Source: Persicitalea sp963716085
Lineage (GTDB): Bacteria > Bacteroidota > Bacteroidia > Cytophagales > Spirosomataceae
Direction of reading: 5' to 3'
Length of the DNA stretch: 64,000 nucleotides
Assembly (NCBI GenBank): GCA_963716085.1
Contig: OY970288.1
Location: 5,518,001 to 5,582,000, forward strand
The notes beneath the pieces were generated by a model. That model was not told the DNA's origin and made no database searches. It saw only the letters and a program-made list of their open reading frames with translations. The position numbers and the translations under genes were made by a program. Below are positions 1-9,643 of this stretch, one piece after another (positions within the stretch are counted from its first letter, which is position 1; each line of letters starts with the position of its first letter).

Positions 1-23
1 ATAAATCGTAGAATTAAGAACCT

Positions 24-728
24 ATGGGAAAACGTATTCCTCCTATAATCTGGCTGGTTGTTGCATTTCTGTCGGCAGCCTCTTCTGCCCAGGCACAATC
101 GCGTAGTCTTTTCAACGGTAAAAACCTCAGTGGCTGGCACGCCGACATCCCCGCGATGGATACCAACAGCAACGCGATTATGCCTTTTGTGGTGCGCGAA
201 AAAATGCTGGTGAGCCTGGGAACGCCCGGTGGCCACCTAATCACCAATGGCACCTATAAGAACTTCCGGCTGGAACTGGAGTACCGTTTTGCTGGCAATC
301 CCGGCAACTGCGGAGCGCTGGTATTCGTTTCGACGCCGCGCGCGTTGTACGAGATGTTCCCCAAGTCCATCGAAGTGCAGATGATGCACACCAATGGCGG
401 CGATTTTTGGTGTATTCAGGAAGATATCGTGGTGCCGGATATGGAAAAACGGCGGGGGCCAAAGGAGAAATGGGGCGTCAACGGCGACAAACTACGCCGC
501 ATTCCCAACCTGACCGACGGCTCGGAAAAGCCCGTGGGCGAATGGAACAAGCTCACGATCGAGTGCCTGAATAATTCCATAAAAGTCTGGATGAACGGCG
601 AATTTGTCAATTACGGCTACGACGCCACGGCCAGCAGCGGCCATATCGCCCTGCAGTCGGAAGGTTCGGAAGTGGAGTTCAAGAAAGTGTTGCTGACGCC
701 GATCAAAAAGTTATCCGATTCGCAGTAG
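24..728 (+). CDS. Secreted DUF1080 (3-keto-disaccharide hydrolase-like) protein
   Basis: A 234-residue protein with a clear signal peptide (hydrophobic stretch at residues 9-22, AQAQS cleavage region). The rest is one DUF1080 domain, starting with the family-typical LFNGKNLSGWHAD and containing a sandwich-fold pattern (GNCGALVFVS; EVQMMHTNGG; GEWNKLTIEC; GHIALQSEG). The family is a concanavalin-like sandwich; characterised members hydrolyse 3-keto-glycosides, so a periplasmic or extracellular sugar role is inferred. It is convergent with the sugar-dehydrogenase lipoprotein that ends 10 bases downstream. A second DUF1080 protein lies at 29878. The start is the first ATG before the signal peptide; upstream context is cut by the window edge. 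Confidence 0.88.
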   Translation: MGKRIPPIIWLVVAFLSAASSAQAQSRSLFNGKNLSGWHADIPAMDTNSNAIMPFVVREKMLVSLGTPGGHLITNGTYKNFRLELEYRFAGNPGNCGALVFVSTPRALYEMFPKSIEVQMMHTNGGDFWCIQEDIVVPDMEKRRGPKEKWGVNGDKLRRIPNLTDGSEKPVGEWNKLTIECLNNSIKVWMNGEFVNYGYDATASSGHIALQSEGSEVEFKKVLLTPIKKLSDSQ

Positions 729-738
729 GAGGAGGCGA

Positions 739-1932
739 CTACTTAGTGGCAATTGTCAAAATTCTACCGCCACTGTAATCCAGAAAATACAGTTCTTTCT
801 GCTCATCCACCCCGAAGGCAGATATCGACGCAGACTTGTCGACCACCAGGTCGTTCTTAGCCGTTCCGTTGGCGGGCACTTCCAGCGCCCAAATCCGACC
901 GCTGGCGTAGTCGCCGTACACGTATTTCCCAGCCAAGCCGGGCAGCTTTTGGCCGCGATACACGTAGCCGCCCGTGATGGAGATATCGCCGTTGCCGTGG
1001 GTGTAGTCCCAGACGGGTTCGATCAATCCGGGTTGTTGGCAGTTGTTTTTGGGATTGAAGCACTCCTTGGCTTCTTTTAGCCGCCAGCCGTAGTTGCCGC
1101 CATTCTCAATAATGTCGATTTCCTCGATCTGGTTTTGACCTACATCCCCCGTCCATAGCTTCTTAGTGGCCGAATCGAAGCTCATACGCCATGGGTTGCG
1201 CAATCCATACGCATAGATCTCTTTCCGGGTGCCGTCATTACTACCAATAAACGGATTGTCGGACGGGATGCCGTAACTACCCAAATCGGTGGAGTTTACG
1301 TCGAGCCGCAGGATCTTGCCCAGCAGGTTCGTTTTGTCCTGAGCATTATTCTTGGGGTCACCGCCACTGCCGCCGTCTCCCGTCGAAACGTAGAGATACC
1401 CATCCGGCCCAAAATGTACCGCCCCGCCGTTGTGGTTGGAATAGGGTTGAGCGTAGGTCAACAGAATGGTCTCGCTGCCGGGGTCGGCGGCCCCCGTAGC
1501 GGGATTGCTCACCTTATAGCGGGCCACTACCGACTCGCGGGGATTGTCGCGGGTGTAGTTGACATAAATAAAGCCGTTGGATTTGAAATTGGGATGAAAA
1601 GCCAGACCCAGTAGGCCCATCTCACCGCCACTTTTCACTTTATTTTTTATATCCAGAAAGAGCGTAGCCGAAGAGGGCTTCTTCGTCGCATCGAAATAGC
1701 GAATCGAGCCCTTTTGCTCTACCACGAACAGGCGGTTGCTGCCGTCTGCGGCGTTTACCAGCTCTACGGGATCATCGAACTTTAAATCCGGGAATGCCTC
1801 TGTTACCTGATAGCTTTGGGCACCGGGGGCGGGCGTTACGGGATTGCCGTTGTCATCATTTTTGCCATTTCCGCAAGCGATAAAGAGAAATAAAACCGAC
1901 CAGGCGAGTGATTTATGAATGGAAAGTGTCAT
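739..1932 (-). CDS. PQQ-dependent sugar dehydrogenase-type (GSDH) lipoprotein
   Basis: A 397-residue lipoprotein: the N-terminal hydrophobic segment ends in a lipobox (LFIAC, Cys about residue 20), followed by an Asn/Asp/Gly-rich linker. From about residue 40 it is a six-bladed beta-propeller of the glucose/sorbosone dehydrogenase family: DPVELVNAADGSNRLFVVEQ, GLLGLAFHPNF, NHNGGAVHFGPDGYLYVSTG, YGLRNPWRMSFD, GDVGQNQIEEI, and GGYVYRG. The His and Arg positions match those that line the PQQ/substrate site in soluble aldose dehydrogenases. It probably oxidises sugars at the outer surface or in the periplasm. Electron acceptor is unknown. It is convergent with the DUF1080 gene, an association that fits sugar oxidation followed by hydrolysis, but this pairing is inference. 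Confidence 0.88.
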   Translation of the reverse strand: MTLSIHKSLAWSVLFLFIACGNGKNDDNGNPVTPAPGAQSYQVTEAFPDLKFDDPVELVNAADGSNRLFVVEQKGSIRYFDATKKPSSATLFLDIKNKVKSGGEMGLLGLAFHPNFKSNGFIYVNYTRDNPRESVVARYKVSNPATGAADPGSETILLTYAQPYSNHNGGAVHFGPDGYLYVSTGDGGSGGDPKNNAQDKTNLLGKILRLDVNSTDLGSYGIPSDNPFIGSNDGTRKEIYAYGLRNPWRMSFDSATKKLWTGDVGQNQIEEIDIIENGGNYGWRLKEAKECFNPKNNCQQPGLIEPVWDYTHGNGDISITGGYVYRGQKLPGLAGKYVYGDYASGRIWALEVPANGTAKNDLVVDKSASISAFGVDEQKELYFLDYSGGRILTIATK

Positions 1933-2000
1933 GAGCGTTGCTTTGTGATTTTCTTTTCACAACGACCAGACCCGGCAAAGTGTTCTATCGCATGGCTTGC

Positions 2001-5000
2001 TTATTTTTCTGATGACTTCATTATTCGCATGGTATGTGACTGGCCGTCCTGTCCGGTGATACGCAACAGATAGATGCCTCTTCGTCCCGTGTGCTCTGAC
2101 AAATCTACTTTCAGCACCGAGCTTTCTACCCGCCATTTCGAGCGGTTTAGTCTCGTAGATCGGCCTTCCACCGTCAGTATTTCCACTGCTTTGGGGGCGG
2201 CGGCGCGCTCATCCATTTGTACTTTTACAACATCGACGAATGGATTAGGATAAGCTTTCCACAATTCTGTCGTTGGGAAAATCGCTTCCTCTTCCACGCC
2301 TAATCGTACCGGCGCATTGTTGGCCTTGATGATGTCGAACTGAATAGAACGGCTGGTCACCAGCGTGTTGTTGCGGTAGGCAGTCACCTTCAACTTGTAA
2401 GTACCCACTTTGGGTTTGAAGCCAACCGCATCATCGTAAAGGCCAAAAGGCGCAGCCTCGTCGGTGTATTTCCGGCTGGTAGGCCCAGTTAGTTCAAAGG
2501 TCATCGAACTTAAGTCGGCGTTGCTCTCCACGTAAAGGTCGACGTCGGCAGGTAACGCGCCGAGGGGAATAATGTCGGCGTTGGCTATTTCTCTGACCTT
2601 TTTGGGTTCAAGTCCAGGTTGGTACATTACGACGCGAAGCTCAGCCCGCTCTACCCGTATCATGAACTCCACGATAATCGAAGCGCCTTTGTTGTCCTTG
2701 GCCTCTACTTTCATTGGATATTCGCCCACAGCAGTGGGGTTGCCCGCCAGCAGGGAACCGTTGGCCGTAACGCCGGGCGGAAGAGCCGACGCGTAGCTGA
2801 TCGACGCGATCGTGCCGTCGGTATCCTTAAAGTACTGCTTAACGTCGAACCGGAAAATCTGGCCCATAATGGCCACCACGTCAGGAATTGGCTGCGCTAC
2901 GGGCGGCGCGTTGACGCCCCGCACCGTGAACGTGAAATTGGTTTTGACGGAAGCCCCTCGGTCATCGAAGGCTCGCACCTGCACATCGAATACCCCCACT
3001 TGGAATGGCCGGTCGCGGATCGTGTCGTTCCGGTAATTCAACCCGCCGGGCAGGCCCAAAAACTCGAACCGTACGATCTTGCCGTCCGGATCGACAAACG
3101 TCCCCGCCGGAATCACATAGTTGTATACGGCGTTGCTGTCGGCTACCTGGTCGGGAATAGCCTTGGTCACCTGCGGCGGAAGATTGCCCCGCACCGTGAG
3201 CCGGAAAGTAAGCTGAACGGAAGCTTCCCGGTCGTCGAAGGCCCGCACTGTGATGCCGAACTCGCCTGGTTGGGTCAGGCGCCCGCTTATGGTGTCGCCC
3301 TTGGCCACCAGTTGGGGCGGCAGATTCGATATTTCCAGACGGGCTATCTTGCCGTCCAAATCTGTAAAAGTCCCCGCCGGAATCACGTAGCTGTATACGG
3401 CGTTGCTGTCGGCCACCTGGTCGGGGATAGCCTTAACCACCTGCGGCGGAAGATTCTCCGACACGACGGTCAGGCTAAAGGTAAGCTGCGCGGTGGCATC
3501 GGCATTGTCTCGGGCGGTTGCTACCAGTTGGTACTTGCCCGCTTTGGTGGGCGTACCCGATAGCGTTCGGCCGCTGGCCTTCATTCCCTCCGGCAAGCCC
3601 AGGATGGTGACCGAGGCGATGGTTCCGTCGGGATCGGTGAAAACGTCCTCCGGAATGGTATAGCTGAAAGGTTGATTGATCGGAATCGTTTGGTCGGCAA
3701 TCTTGCCGCTGACAATGGGCGGCAGGTTATCGGCCGAAATAGTGAATTTGAAAGTAGTTTCCGCCGCACCGCCGCCGTTGTCCGTCACCCGAACGATGGG
3801 ATTAAACACGCCCTTCTTGGTAGGCGTACCCGTAATGAGAGTTCCGTCGCCTTTCAAGCCGTCCGGCAGGTCGGTTATCACGAATGAAGTGATTACGCCA
3901 TCAGGATCTACGAAGGTACTGTCCGGCAGACGGCGGGCAAAAGACGTGCCGACCTTGGCAAATAACTCCACGGGCGGCTTGACGAGTACCGGCGAAAGAT
4001 TGCGGTTCTCCTCATCGTCCACTACCACAAAGTGAATCGTCTCATCACTCAGTTGGGTGCCTTCGAGGTCGGCACTTTCGTAAGATTTTACGTTCAGGGT
4101 ATACCTACCCGCCGCAAAAATAACGCCTCCGTTGTCGCCAAATACGCCATAAGGGGCCTTGTTGTCGGTACTGCCCACTGAATAAGGGCCCTCCATTTTA
4201 AACCTGTAACTCCCTACTGCTCCGGTTTTGGGCGACACCAGGATGTTCACGATCGTTTTGGCGTCGTCGCCTCGCAGCGTATCGCCGTCCGTGATGTAGT
4301 GCAGGAAGCGCCGGGTAAGGAAATTACCAGCCTGAAACAGGCTGAATACATTGCTGGTCGGCGCGGGAGCCACCATAATTTTGAATTGCGTGGTGACCCC
4401 GGCCCCTTGGTTGTCCTGCGCCCTGAGGGCCACGGTAAAGGTGCCACTGGCCGATGGACTGCCCGTCAGTTTCCAACCGACCAGCATGATGCCCGCAGGC
4501 AAGCCCTGAGCCGAAATATCGGCGATCGTGCCGTCTGTGTCCGTGAAGGTTGCCTTGGGGATTTCGTAGTCGAATGCCTGACCCACAACGCCTCGCTGGT
4601 CGGGGATGGTTTGGCTAACCACAGGTGGCTGATTGGCGCTGCCTTCTTTGGGCGCGACCGTAAACTTGAACTGCGTGGAGACTTCGGCTCCCTTATCATC
4701 GCGCGCCGTGACGGTCACGTTGAAAGTGCCATTGGTGGTCGGATTACCAGACAGTGCACGGTTGTCGGTCACGATGCCATCGGGCAAGCCCTTGAACGTG
4801 ACGCTGGCGATCGTGCCGTCGGGATCCGTGAAGGTTTTTAGGGAGATTTCGTAGTCGTAAGTCTGCCCCACTTTTCCAAGCTGGTCGGGGATAGGCTGGC
4901 TGACGACGGGAGGTTGGTTCGCGCCGCCTTCTTTGGGCGCGACCGTGAACTTGAACTGCGTGGAGACTTCGGCCCCCCTGTCGTCGCGGGCCTTCACCGT

Positions 5001-7223
5001 CACGGTGTATGATCCGATGGTTGTGGGGGTGCCAGCCAACTTCCATCCGGTCAGTACAATACCGGCAGGCAGGCCTGCGGCTGTAAGGCCGACGATGGAG
5101 CCGTCGGCGTCGGTGAAGGTATTGGCGGGTATCTCATAGCCAAAAGTTTGCCCGACTTTCCCCTGCTGGTCGGCAATAGGCTGACCGACTTTGGGCGGTT
5201 GATTTTCGCCGGGCTTGTCCCCAAGCAAGTCCTCAGTCAGCAGCACCTCGATGGGTTTCTTCGACTTGTTGTATTCGGTGCGCCATCTCCCTTGCACGGC
5301 ATTCGTTCCCTGCCGGATCGCTTCCGAAAGGGTGTAGGTGACCGTTTGGGTAGTCTGGATAGCGGGAACGGGTTTATCGAGCCACTTGGCGGCGGTTTCT
5401 TTGATGAGGGGTTTGACCAACGCAAAACGATCGCTGAGATCGAATCCAAAAATGTTGATCCAGTCGGCTCCATGTTCAAACGATTCGTTGATCTGATCGC
5501 GCCATTGGGGAGCGGTCTCGGCCGATGTGTACTCAAATTCGTTTCCTATAATTTTACCCGGAAGGTTAGATCGTACCAGATCCATAGCAAAGCGATGTGG
5601 ATAACTAGGCGCGTCATTTATTTTTAGTGCATTAGTATTCTCAGCCAGATTTTTAAAGCCTAGTGTCGCTCGTAGTCCGCTCAGACCATCATACACACTA
5701 CCCATGTCTAAATAGTATTTGTAGCCAGGATCTGCTTGGTTTACCGTACTTCTGAACTTATCGATTACTTTTTTTAGAGCAAAATGCCGGAACAAGTACC
5801 AGTCTTGGCCAGCTTTGCCATAGTTTCCGCTCCAAACATCGCCTTTAATGTAAGGAGGATTGACATCCTGAAAACGAGAATAATCAGCACTCCACGCTTC
5901 ATTCAAATTTGCGAGCGTTTTGTAACGTGTTTCGAGCCACTGCTGAAAAGCCTTTTTGGAGTAGTAGGAATAATCAAAAAGTTGCAATTCATTCTTCTGT
6001 TTGGTCGGATTGAAAGCATCTACGCTATACCCAACCTCAGACGCATTGTTGAACACCACTCCAACCAGAGCAACTTGACCTGCCTGCTGACGTGGGCGGA
6101 AGTGTTCCATCGTTTCGCGAACGAAGCTGTTGGCCTCTTCGACCGCCTCCTCGGCTGAGAGACTGAATCCATTGAGATGAGTATGCCGCACACCATCCCC
6201 CGAAATAGGTCGCATGTTCTCAGGCCACCAGCCATCATTCCCATCGCCATGCCGCGCTACCCACACCCGGAGCATGATTTTGCAGCCCAGCCGTTGGGCT
6301 AGCTCCGCTTCCTTATCCACTTGACTCCAGTCAGCCGAGGATCCTCGCTGCCGATAAATGTGATCCCAGTTGACGTTGAGAATGAAAGAGTTCACACCCG
6401 CCGCTGCTGCTCTTTCCATAATGGGTAAGTAATAGTCACCGTCTTCCACGTTCATGATAGAAAGGCTGAGGTAACGAGAAGAAGGGCGGGGGGACAATGA
6501 AGAAGTACCATATGAGGTACTGAGTATTCTATCGGCAATGGCAGCCATACCTTTATCACCTGGATGGGCAGCCACTCCTGGATTGTCGAATAACCCGTAA
6601 GCCATGTTGCTTGGATCATCCGACAAATCTGTTAGATTGACCAAGGGGAGATTCCTTTCAACAGCAATGCTTCGTATGACCGCGTTGAACCGGTCACGGT
6701 TCTTCCAGAAGCTATTTGTTAAAATGATTTTTGAGTTGGGGGCAGCAATGCCATCAATTAGCCTCAGGTAGCTTTCACGAAGTTTTCCAGATTCTACTTT
6801 CGAATCATCTACATTTTCTCCAATTCTCAGAATAATAAGATCAGCCTCGTATTTTTTATAATCGGCAAGTACGCTGTAGTCGTACTTATTCCAATCTTGC
6901 TCAAAAGGCGTACCCCACAGTAATAAATGCGAAGCATCCGGAGTTCTTGTTTGAATGTTGGCCATAACACGATGGAGGTAATCATTCTCGGGACGACTGG
7001 CAGCCATTCCCCATGATCCATTCCAGCCGATATTCGGTGCTGCGCCGTGTGCCGTAATGCTATTTCCAACAAATAATACTTTGTGATAACTTTGCCCGTA
7101 GACAGCGCAAGAAAACAAGGTCAATAAGAGGCCTAGAAGAAGAAACTCCTTCCCTCTGGTCAATAGGTTCAATCGCATGTGGTCTAATGGTAGAAGTTCT
7201 TTATCGGTATTGATGGGCTTCAC
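2001..7223 (-). CDS. Giant T9SS-secreted SGNH / GH-like / Ig-repeat protein
   Basis: A 1740-residue protein. Order seen: signal peptide (if started at Met16, position 7178, the peptide looks cleaner: RLNLLTRGKEFLLLGLLLTL); SGNH hydrolase domain about residues 45-240 with GNSIT, RIGEN and HPGDKGM blocks; TIM-barrel-like domain about 245-640 resembling beta-galactosidase-type hydrolases (NVNWDHIYRQRG, VFNNASEVGYS); then eight putative-Ig/cadherin-like repeats, each with a PP..PI.DQ start and FTDPDG centre, interrupted by a non-repeat module after the third; a C-terminal T9SS sorting domain (AYPNPFVDVVKV, GIYLLRI). Repeats 1/2 and 6/7 are near-identical, a sign of recent duplication. It is probably anchored to or released from the outer membrane and acts on a glycan. 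The substrate cannot be told. Composition changes inside the gene near 5.53 kb. Confidence 0.85.
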   Translation of the reverse strand: MKPINTDKELLPLDHMRLNLLTRGKEFLLLGLLLTLFSCAVYGQSYHKVLFVGNSITAHGAAPNIGWNGSWGMAASRPENDYLHRVMANIQTRTPDASHLLLWGTPFEQDWNKYDYSVLADYKKYEADLIILRIGENVDDSKVESGKLRESYLRLIDGIAAPNSKIILTNSFWKNRDRFNAVIRSIAVERNLPLVNLTDLSDDPSNMAYGLFDNPGVAAHPGDKGMAAIADRILSTSYGTSSLSPRPSSRYLSLSIMNVEDGDYYLPIMERAAAAGVNSFILNVNWDHIYRQRGSSADWSQVDKEAELAQRLGCKIMLRVWVARHGDGNDGWWPENMRPISGDGVRHTHLNGFSLSAEEAVEEANSFVRETMEHFRPRQQAGQVALVGVVFNNASEVGYSVDAFNPTKQKNELQLFDYSYYSKKAFQQWLETRYKTLANLNEAWSADYSRFQDVNPPYIKGDVWSGNYGKAGQDWYLFRHFALKKVIDKFRSTVNQADPGYKYYLDMGSVYDGLSGLRATLGFKNLAENTNALKINDAPSYPHRFAMDLVRSNLPGKIIGNEFEYTSAETAPQWRDQINESFEHGADWINIFGFDLSDRFALVKPLIKETAAKWLDKPVPAIQTTQTVTYTLSEAIRQGTNAVQGRWRTEYNKSKKPIEVLLTEDLLGDKPGENQPPKVGQPIADQQGKVGQTFGYEIPANTFTDADGSIVGLTAAGLPAGIVLTGWKLAGTPTTIGSYTVTVKARDDRGAEVSTQFKFTVAPKEGGANQPPVVSQPIPDQLGKVGQTYDYEISLKTFTDPDGTIASVTFKGLPDGIVTDNRALSGNPTTNGTFNVTVTARDDKGAEVSTQFKFTVAPKEGSANQPPVVSQTIPDQRGVVGQAFDYEIPKATFTDTDGTIADISAQGLPAGIMLVGWKLTGSPSASGTFTVALRAQDNQGAGVTTQFKIMVAPAPTSNVFSLFQAGNFLTRRFLHYITDGDTLRGDDAKTIVNILVSPKTGAVGSYRFKMEGPYSVGSTDNKAPYGVFGDNGGVIFAAGRYTLNVKSYESADLEGTQLSDETIHFVVVDDEENRNLSPVLVKPPVELFAKVGTSFARRLPDSTFVDPDGVITSFVITDLPDGLKGDGTLITGTPTKKGVFNPIVRVTDNGGGAAETTFKFTISADNLPPIVSGKIADQTIPINQPFSYTIPEDVFTDPDGTIASVTILGLPEGMKASGRTLSGTPTKAGKYQLVATARDNADATAQLTFSLTVVSENLPPQVVKAIPDQVADSNAVYSYVIPAGTFTDLDGKIARLEISNLPPQLVAKGDTISGRLTQPGEFGITVRAFDDREASVQLTFRLTVRGNLPPQVTKAIPDQVADSNAVYNYVIPAGTFVDPDGKIVRFEFLGLPGGLNYRNDTIRDRPFQVGVFDVQVRAFDDRGASVKTNFTFTVRGVNAPPVAQPIPDVVAIMGQIFRFDVKQYFKDTDGTIASISYASALPPGVTANGSLLAGNPTAVGEYPMKVEAKDNKGASIIVEFMIRVERAELRVVMYQPGLEPKKVREIANADIIPLGALPADVDLYVESNADLSSMTFELTGPTSRKYTDEAAPFGLYDDAVGFKPKVGTYKLKVTAYRNNTLVTSRSIQFDIIKANNAPVRLGVEEEAIFPTTELWKAYPNPFVDVVKVQMDERAAAPKAVEILTVEGRSTRLNRSKWRVESSVLKVDLSEHTGRRGIYLLRITGQDGQSHTMRIMKSSEK

Positions 7224-7388
7224 TTTTTAAGGTTGATTGACTTCCGTCACGTAAACAATAGAGATACGTGTGAATTCAGCGGAAGGTTTCTTAATAGGGA
7301 TGGAGCATTAGTTATCGCAGAAAACAGAAAGTCAAATATATGTGATTATGAGCAATCAATATTTGCTCCCAACACTTGAGCAATTACC

Positions 7389-8513
7389 ATGCTAAAAAAA
7401 AGCGGGAACGAGAGTAAGCCTTTTTTAGAAAGCCAAGGCCAGGCCATAAGCCACCGTTCCAACAATTTTGATTTTTTACGCTTCTTAGGTGCCTCTTTAG
7501 TTATTTACGGTCATGCTTATCCGCTTTCAGGCCGGGGTACTTTTGACCATATTCAGCTATGGACGAGGGGATTATTCCCGACGGCTCATATGGGAGTAGC
7601 TATTTTTTTTGTTATCAGTGGCTTTCTGATTGCGCAAAGCCTAGCTAGAAGCCCATCGGTTTCCAACTATGTATGGAAAAGATGCCTACGTATTTTCCCC
7701 GGACTTATCGTAGCAGCTTTATTGACAGTGTTTTTTGTCGGGCCAATACTAACGGATCTGCCTCTGAACAAGTATTTTACAGCAAAAGATACTTACAAAT
7801 ATCTTACAGTTATAAAGCTGTATCCACCTTACCCCGACACACTGCCCGGCGTTTTTGAACAGGCCACTAACCGCTCTGTGAATGGCTCACTTTGGACGCT
7901 TGCTTACGAATTCAGTTGCTACTTTGCTTTATTGGCTGTCTCGTTGGTTATTGCTGCACGAATACGGGGCAAAGTTATCTTAGGAGCTTTTCTGGCTGTT
8001 TGGGCGAGCTTCCTCCTGTGGTACCCCGTGCTCTCCGCTTCTACTTATCGACTACCTTTTTTTCATTTGAAATTATTTAATCTGATTGATTTTGGCATGT
8101 ATTTTGTAGCGGGCAGTGCTGCCTACCATTTCAAAGACTACATCCTTTACAAAGGGTACATAGCTCTCACCTTTTTCCTTATTTGGATGGGTAGCTACCT
8201 TTTGGCAGAATCGCTGATAGCAGTACCTCTCACATGTGTAGTTTGGGCGAGATACCTGGCTGTTCCCTATTTGGTGCTATATTTGTCTTTTCTGAGCGGC
8301 CCGCTCAACCAATTTGGCCGATATGGAGACCTGTCTTACGGGTTGTATATCTATGCTTTTCCAATTCAAAGAATCGTTGTAGAAAAGATTGGGGAGACGG
8401 CCCCTATTGAAGAAATCATTTTTCTATCCTTTCTCTTTACGCTGCCATTTGCCTGGCTTTCCTGGAGTTTCATTGAAAAACCTTGCTTAAAGTATAAAAA
8501 ATTAATCACATGA
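7389..8513 (+). CDS. Acyltransferase-3 family membrane O-acyltransferase
   Basis: A 374-residue polytopic protein with about ten hydrophobic segments. It opens with the family signature FDFLRFLGASLVIYGHAYPL, in which the His of the GH pair is the expected catalytic residue, followed by FFVISGFLIAQS and a second conserved Arg-containing stretch (KRCLRIFPGL). The C-terminus (DLSYGLYIYAFPIQ, then SFIEKPCLK) is typical of the OafA/YrhL group, which moves acetyl or other acyl groups onto lipopolysaccharide, capsule or exopolysaccharide sugars. It overlaps the downstream SGNH gene by 4 bases (ATGA), so the two are probably translationally coupled. AT-richer than the housekeeping genes. Which glycan it modifies is unknown. 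Confidence 0.9.
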   Translation: MLKKSGNESKPFLESQGQAISHRSNNFDFLRFLGASLVIYGHAYPLSGRGTFDHIQLWTRGLFPTAHMGVAIFFVISGFLIAQSLARSPSVSNYVWKRCLRIFPGLIVAALLTVFFVGPILTDLPLNKYFTAKDTYKYLTVIKLYPPYPDTLPGVFEQATNRSVNGSLWTLAYEFSCYFALLAVSLVIAARIRGKVILGAFLAVWASFLLWYPVLSASTYRLPFFHLKLFNLIDFGMYFVAGSAAYHFKDYILYKGYIALTFFLIWMGSYLLAESLIAVPLTCVVWARYLAVPYLVLYLSFLSGPLNQFGRYGDLSYGLYIYAFPIQRIVVEKIGETAPIEEIIFLSFLFTLPFAWLSWSFIEKPCLKYKKLIT

Positions 8514-9541
8514 ACTATTCGATCGGCCAAATTTTTGCCGGGTTCTTGTTTACCCTTATCCTATTCGCGACAGTTGCGTGTACTGGTGAGTACGTCCGCC
8601 AGATGCCCATTTTGCCCCTGACGGCTACTGATTCACTCGAAAAATGTATATGTGGATCAGACATAAAAATAGAAGATCCTGCCAAGCCAAAACCTGATTT
8701 GCCAGAATCTCAAATGCAAACGGTGGAGATCTTGCCAATACCTACTTTTTCGATCGAAAAGGGACGGCAGCCCTACGGCACCTCGGTGTTGTTAAAGACT
8801 GATTCCTTACCACCACAAGCTATTTACGAATACTCCTGGAATAACGGCAAAAACTGGATTCAAGGTGACTCGGTCTTTCTCTGTAAGTCAGGTGAGATAT
8901 CAGCTCGTATCCGCCAGCTGGATAAGGTTTCAAAAGTGGCTCAAAGAAGTTTTCTGCTTTATTATGATCGAGTTCTTATTGTAGGTAATAGCATTACTGG
9001 TCATGGACCCGCTCCCGAGATCGGCTGGACTGGCAGTTGGGGGATGGCCGCCTCCCAAGCTGACAGTGATTATGTGCATCTACTTACCAAAGATTTGAAA
9101 AGCAGAAATCCTTCCACTGAGATGAAAGTAATGTACGGTGTGCCGTTTGAACGCACTTTCCCTACTTATGACTTTGACCAGGCTAGTGAGAGTGCGGACT
9201 TTAAGCCTGATTTAATAATCATGCGCATAGGAGAGAATGCAAATGTGACCAGTGAGATAGTATTTAAAGATAAATATAACAAGTTGATCAAGAAGCTATC
9301 GTCCAAAAATGCCGCTGCGAAGATAATTTGCACAACCAGTTTCTGGCCCGATAAATATGAGGCTATTAATGTGATCAAGACAGTTGCCAAAGAGAACGGC
9401 TATGTGTTGGTGGATATTGGTGGTTTTTTTTACGACAAGTCTTACACTGCAGAGGGGCTGTTTAAGAATGCAGGAGTGGCCAAGCATCCAAGTGATAAAG
9501 GAATGCGTGCTATCTACAATGCGATTGCCGAAAAATTGTGA
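8510..9541 (+). CDS. SGNH-domain lipoprotein, paralogue of the giant protein's N-terminus
   Basis: A 343-residue lipoprotein (FATVAC lipobox near residue 25). Residues about 60-150 form a low-complexity linker and a chitobiase/beta-hexosaminidase C-terminal-like stretch (YEYSWNNGKNWIQGDSV). Residues about 155-343 are an SGNH domain with VLIVGNSITGHG, IMRIGENAN and KHPSDKGM. It closely resembles residues 45-240 of the neighbouring giant protein, block by block (both have IGW.GSWGMAAS and ..PFE). Translation is coupled to the upstream acyltransferase by an ATGA overlap. The pair suggests acylation and de-acylation of the same glycan. The Asp usually three residues before the catalytic His is Val in both paralogues, so catalysis, if any, may use another acidic residue. 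Confidence 0.82.
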   Translation: MNYSIGQIFAGFLFTLILFATVACTGEYVRQMPILPLTATDSLEKCICGSDIKIEDPAKPKPDLPESQMQTVEILPIPTFSIEKGRQPYGTSVLLKTDSLPPQAIYEYSWNNGKNWIQGDSVFLCKSGEISARIRQLDKVSKVAQRSFLLYYDRVLIVGNSITGHGPAPEIGWTGSWGMAASQADSDYVHLLTKDLKSRNPSTEMKVMYGVPFERTFPTYDFDQASESADFKPDLIIMRIGENANVTSEIVFKDKYNKLIKKLSSKNAAAKIICTTSFWPDKYEAINVIKTVAKENGYVLVDIGGFFYDKSYTAEGLFKNAGVAKHPSDKGMRAIYNAIAEKL

Positions 9542-9578
9542 AAGTCTTCTTCTCACACAGAAAAAGTACGAGCGATCG

Positions 9579-9643
9579 TTGCGCCAATAACATTTTCTCC
9601 TCCCAACACCTCATCGGGATGTGGCATAGCCCGGTAGCACACA
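9579..9643 (+). pseudogene. Degenerate tRNA-Pro 5' half with promoter remnant
   Basis: Bases 9611-9643 match the 5' end of the intact tRNA-Pro at 12081 plus its 4-base leader at 30 of 33 positions. All three differences are transitions in the D-stem, which they break. Upstream, a TTG (9579-9581) followed by 20 bases and the shared TTTTCTCCT matches the real promoter (TTG, 20 bases), but the TACTTTTG -7 element is deleted. After 9643 similarity ends, so the anticodon and T arms are missing. It cannot make a functional tRNA. It lies about 2.45 kb upstream of, and in the same orientation as, the intact copy. Confidence 0.8.

Noticed and set aside
2619..3563. Long plus-strand reading frame opposite the giant protein
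   Set aside because: It is the antisense of the repeated Ig domains; its own repeats mirror theirs, there is no family match and no start signal.
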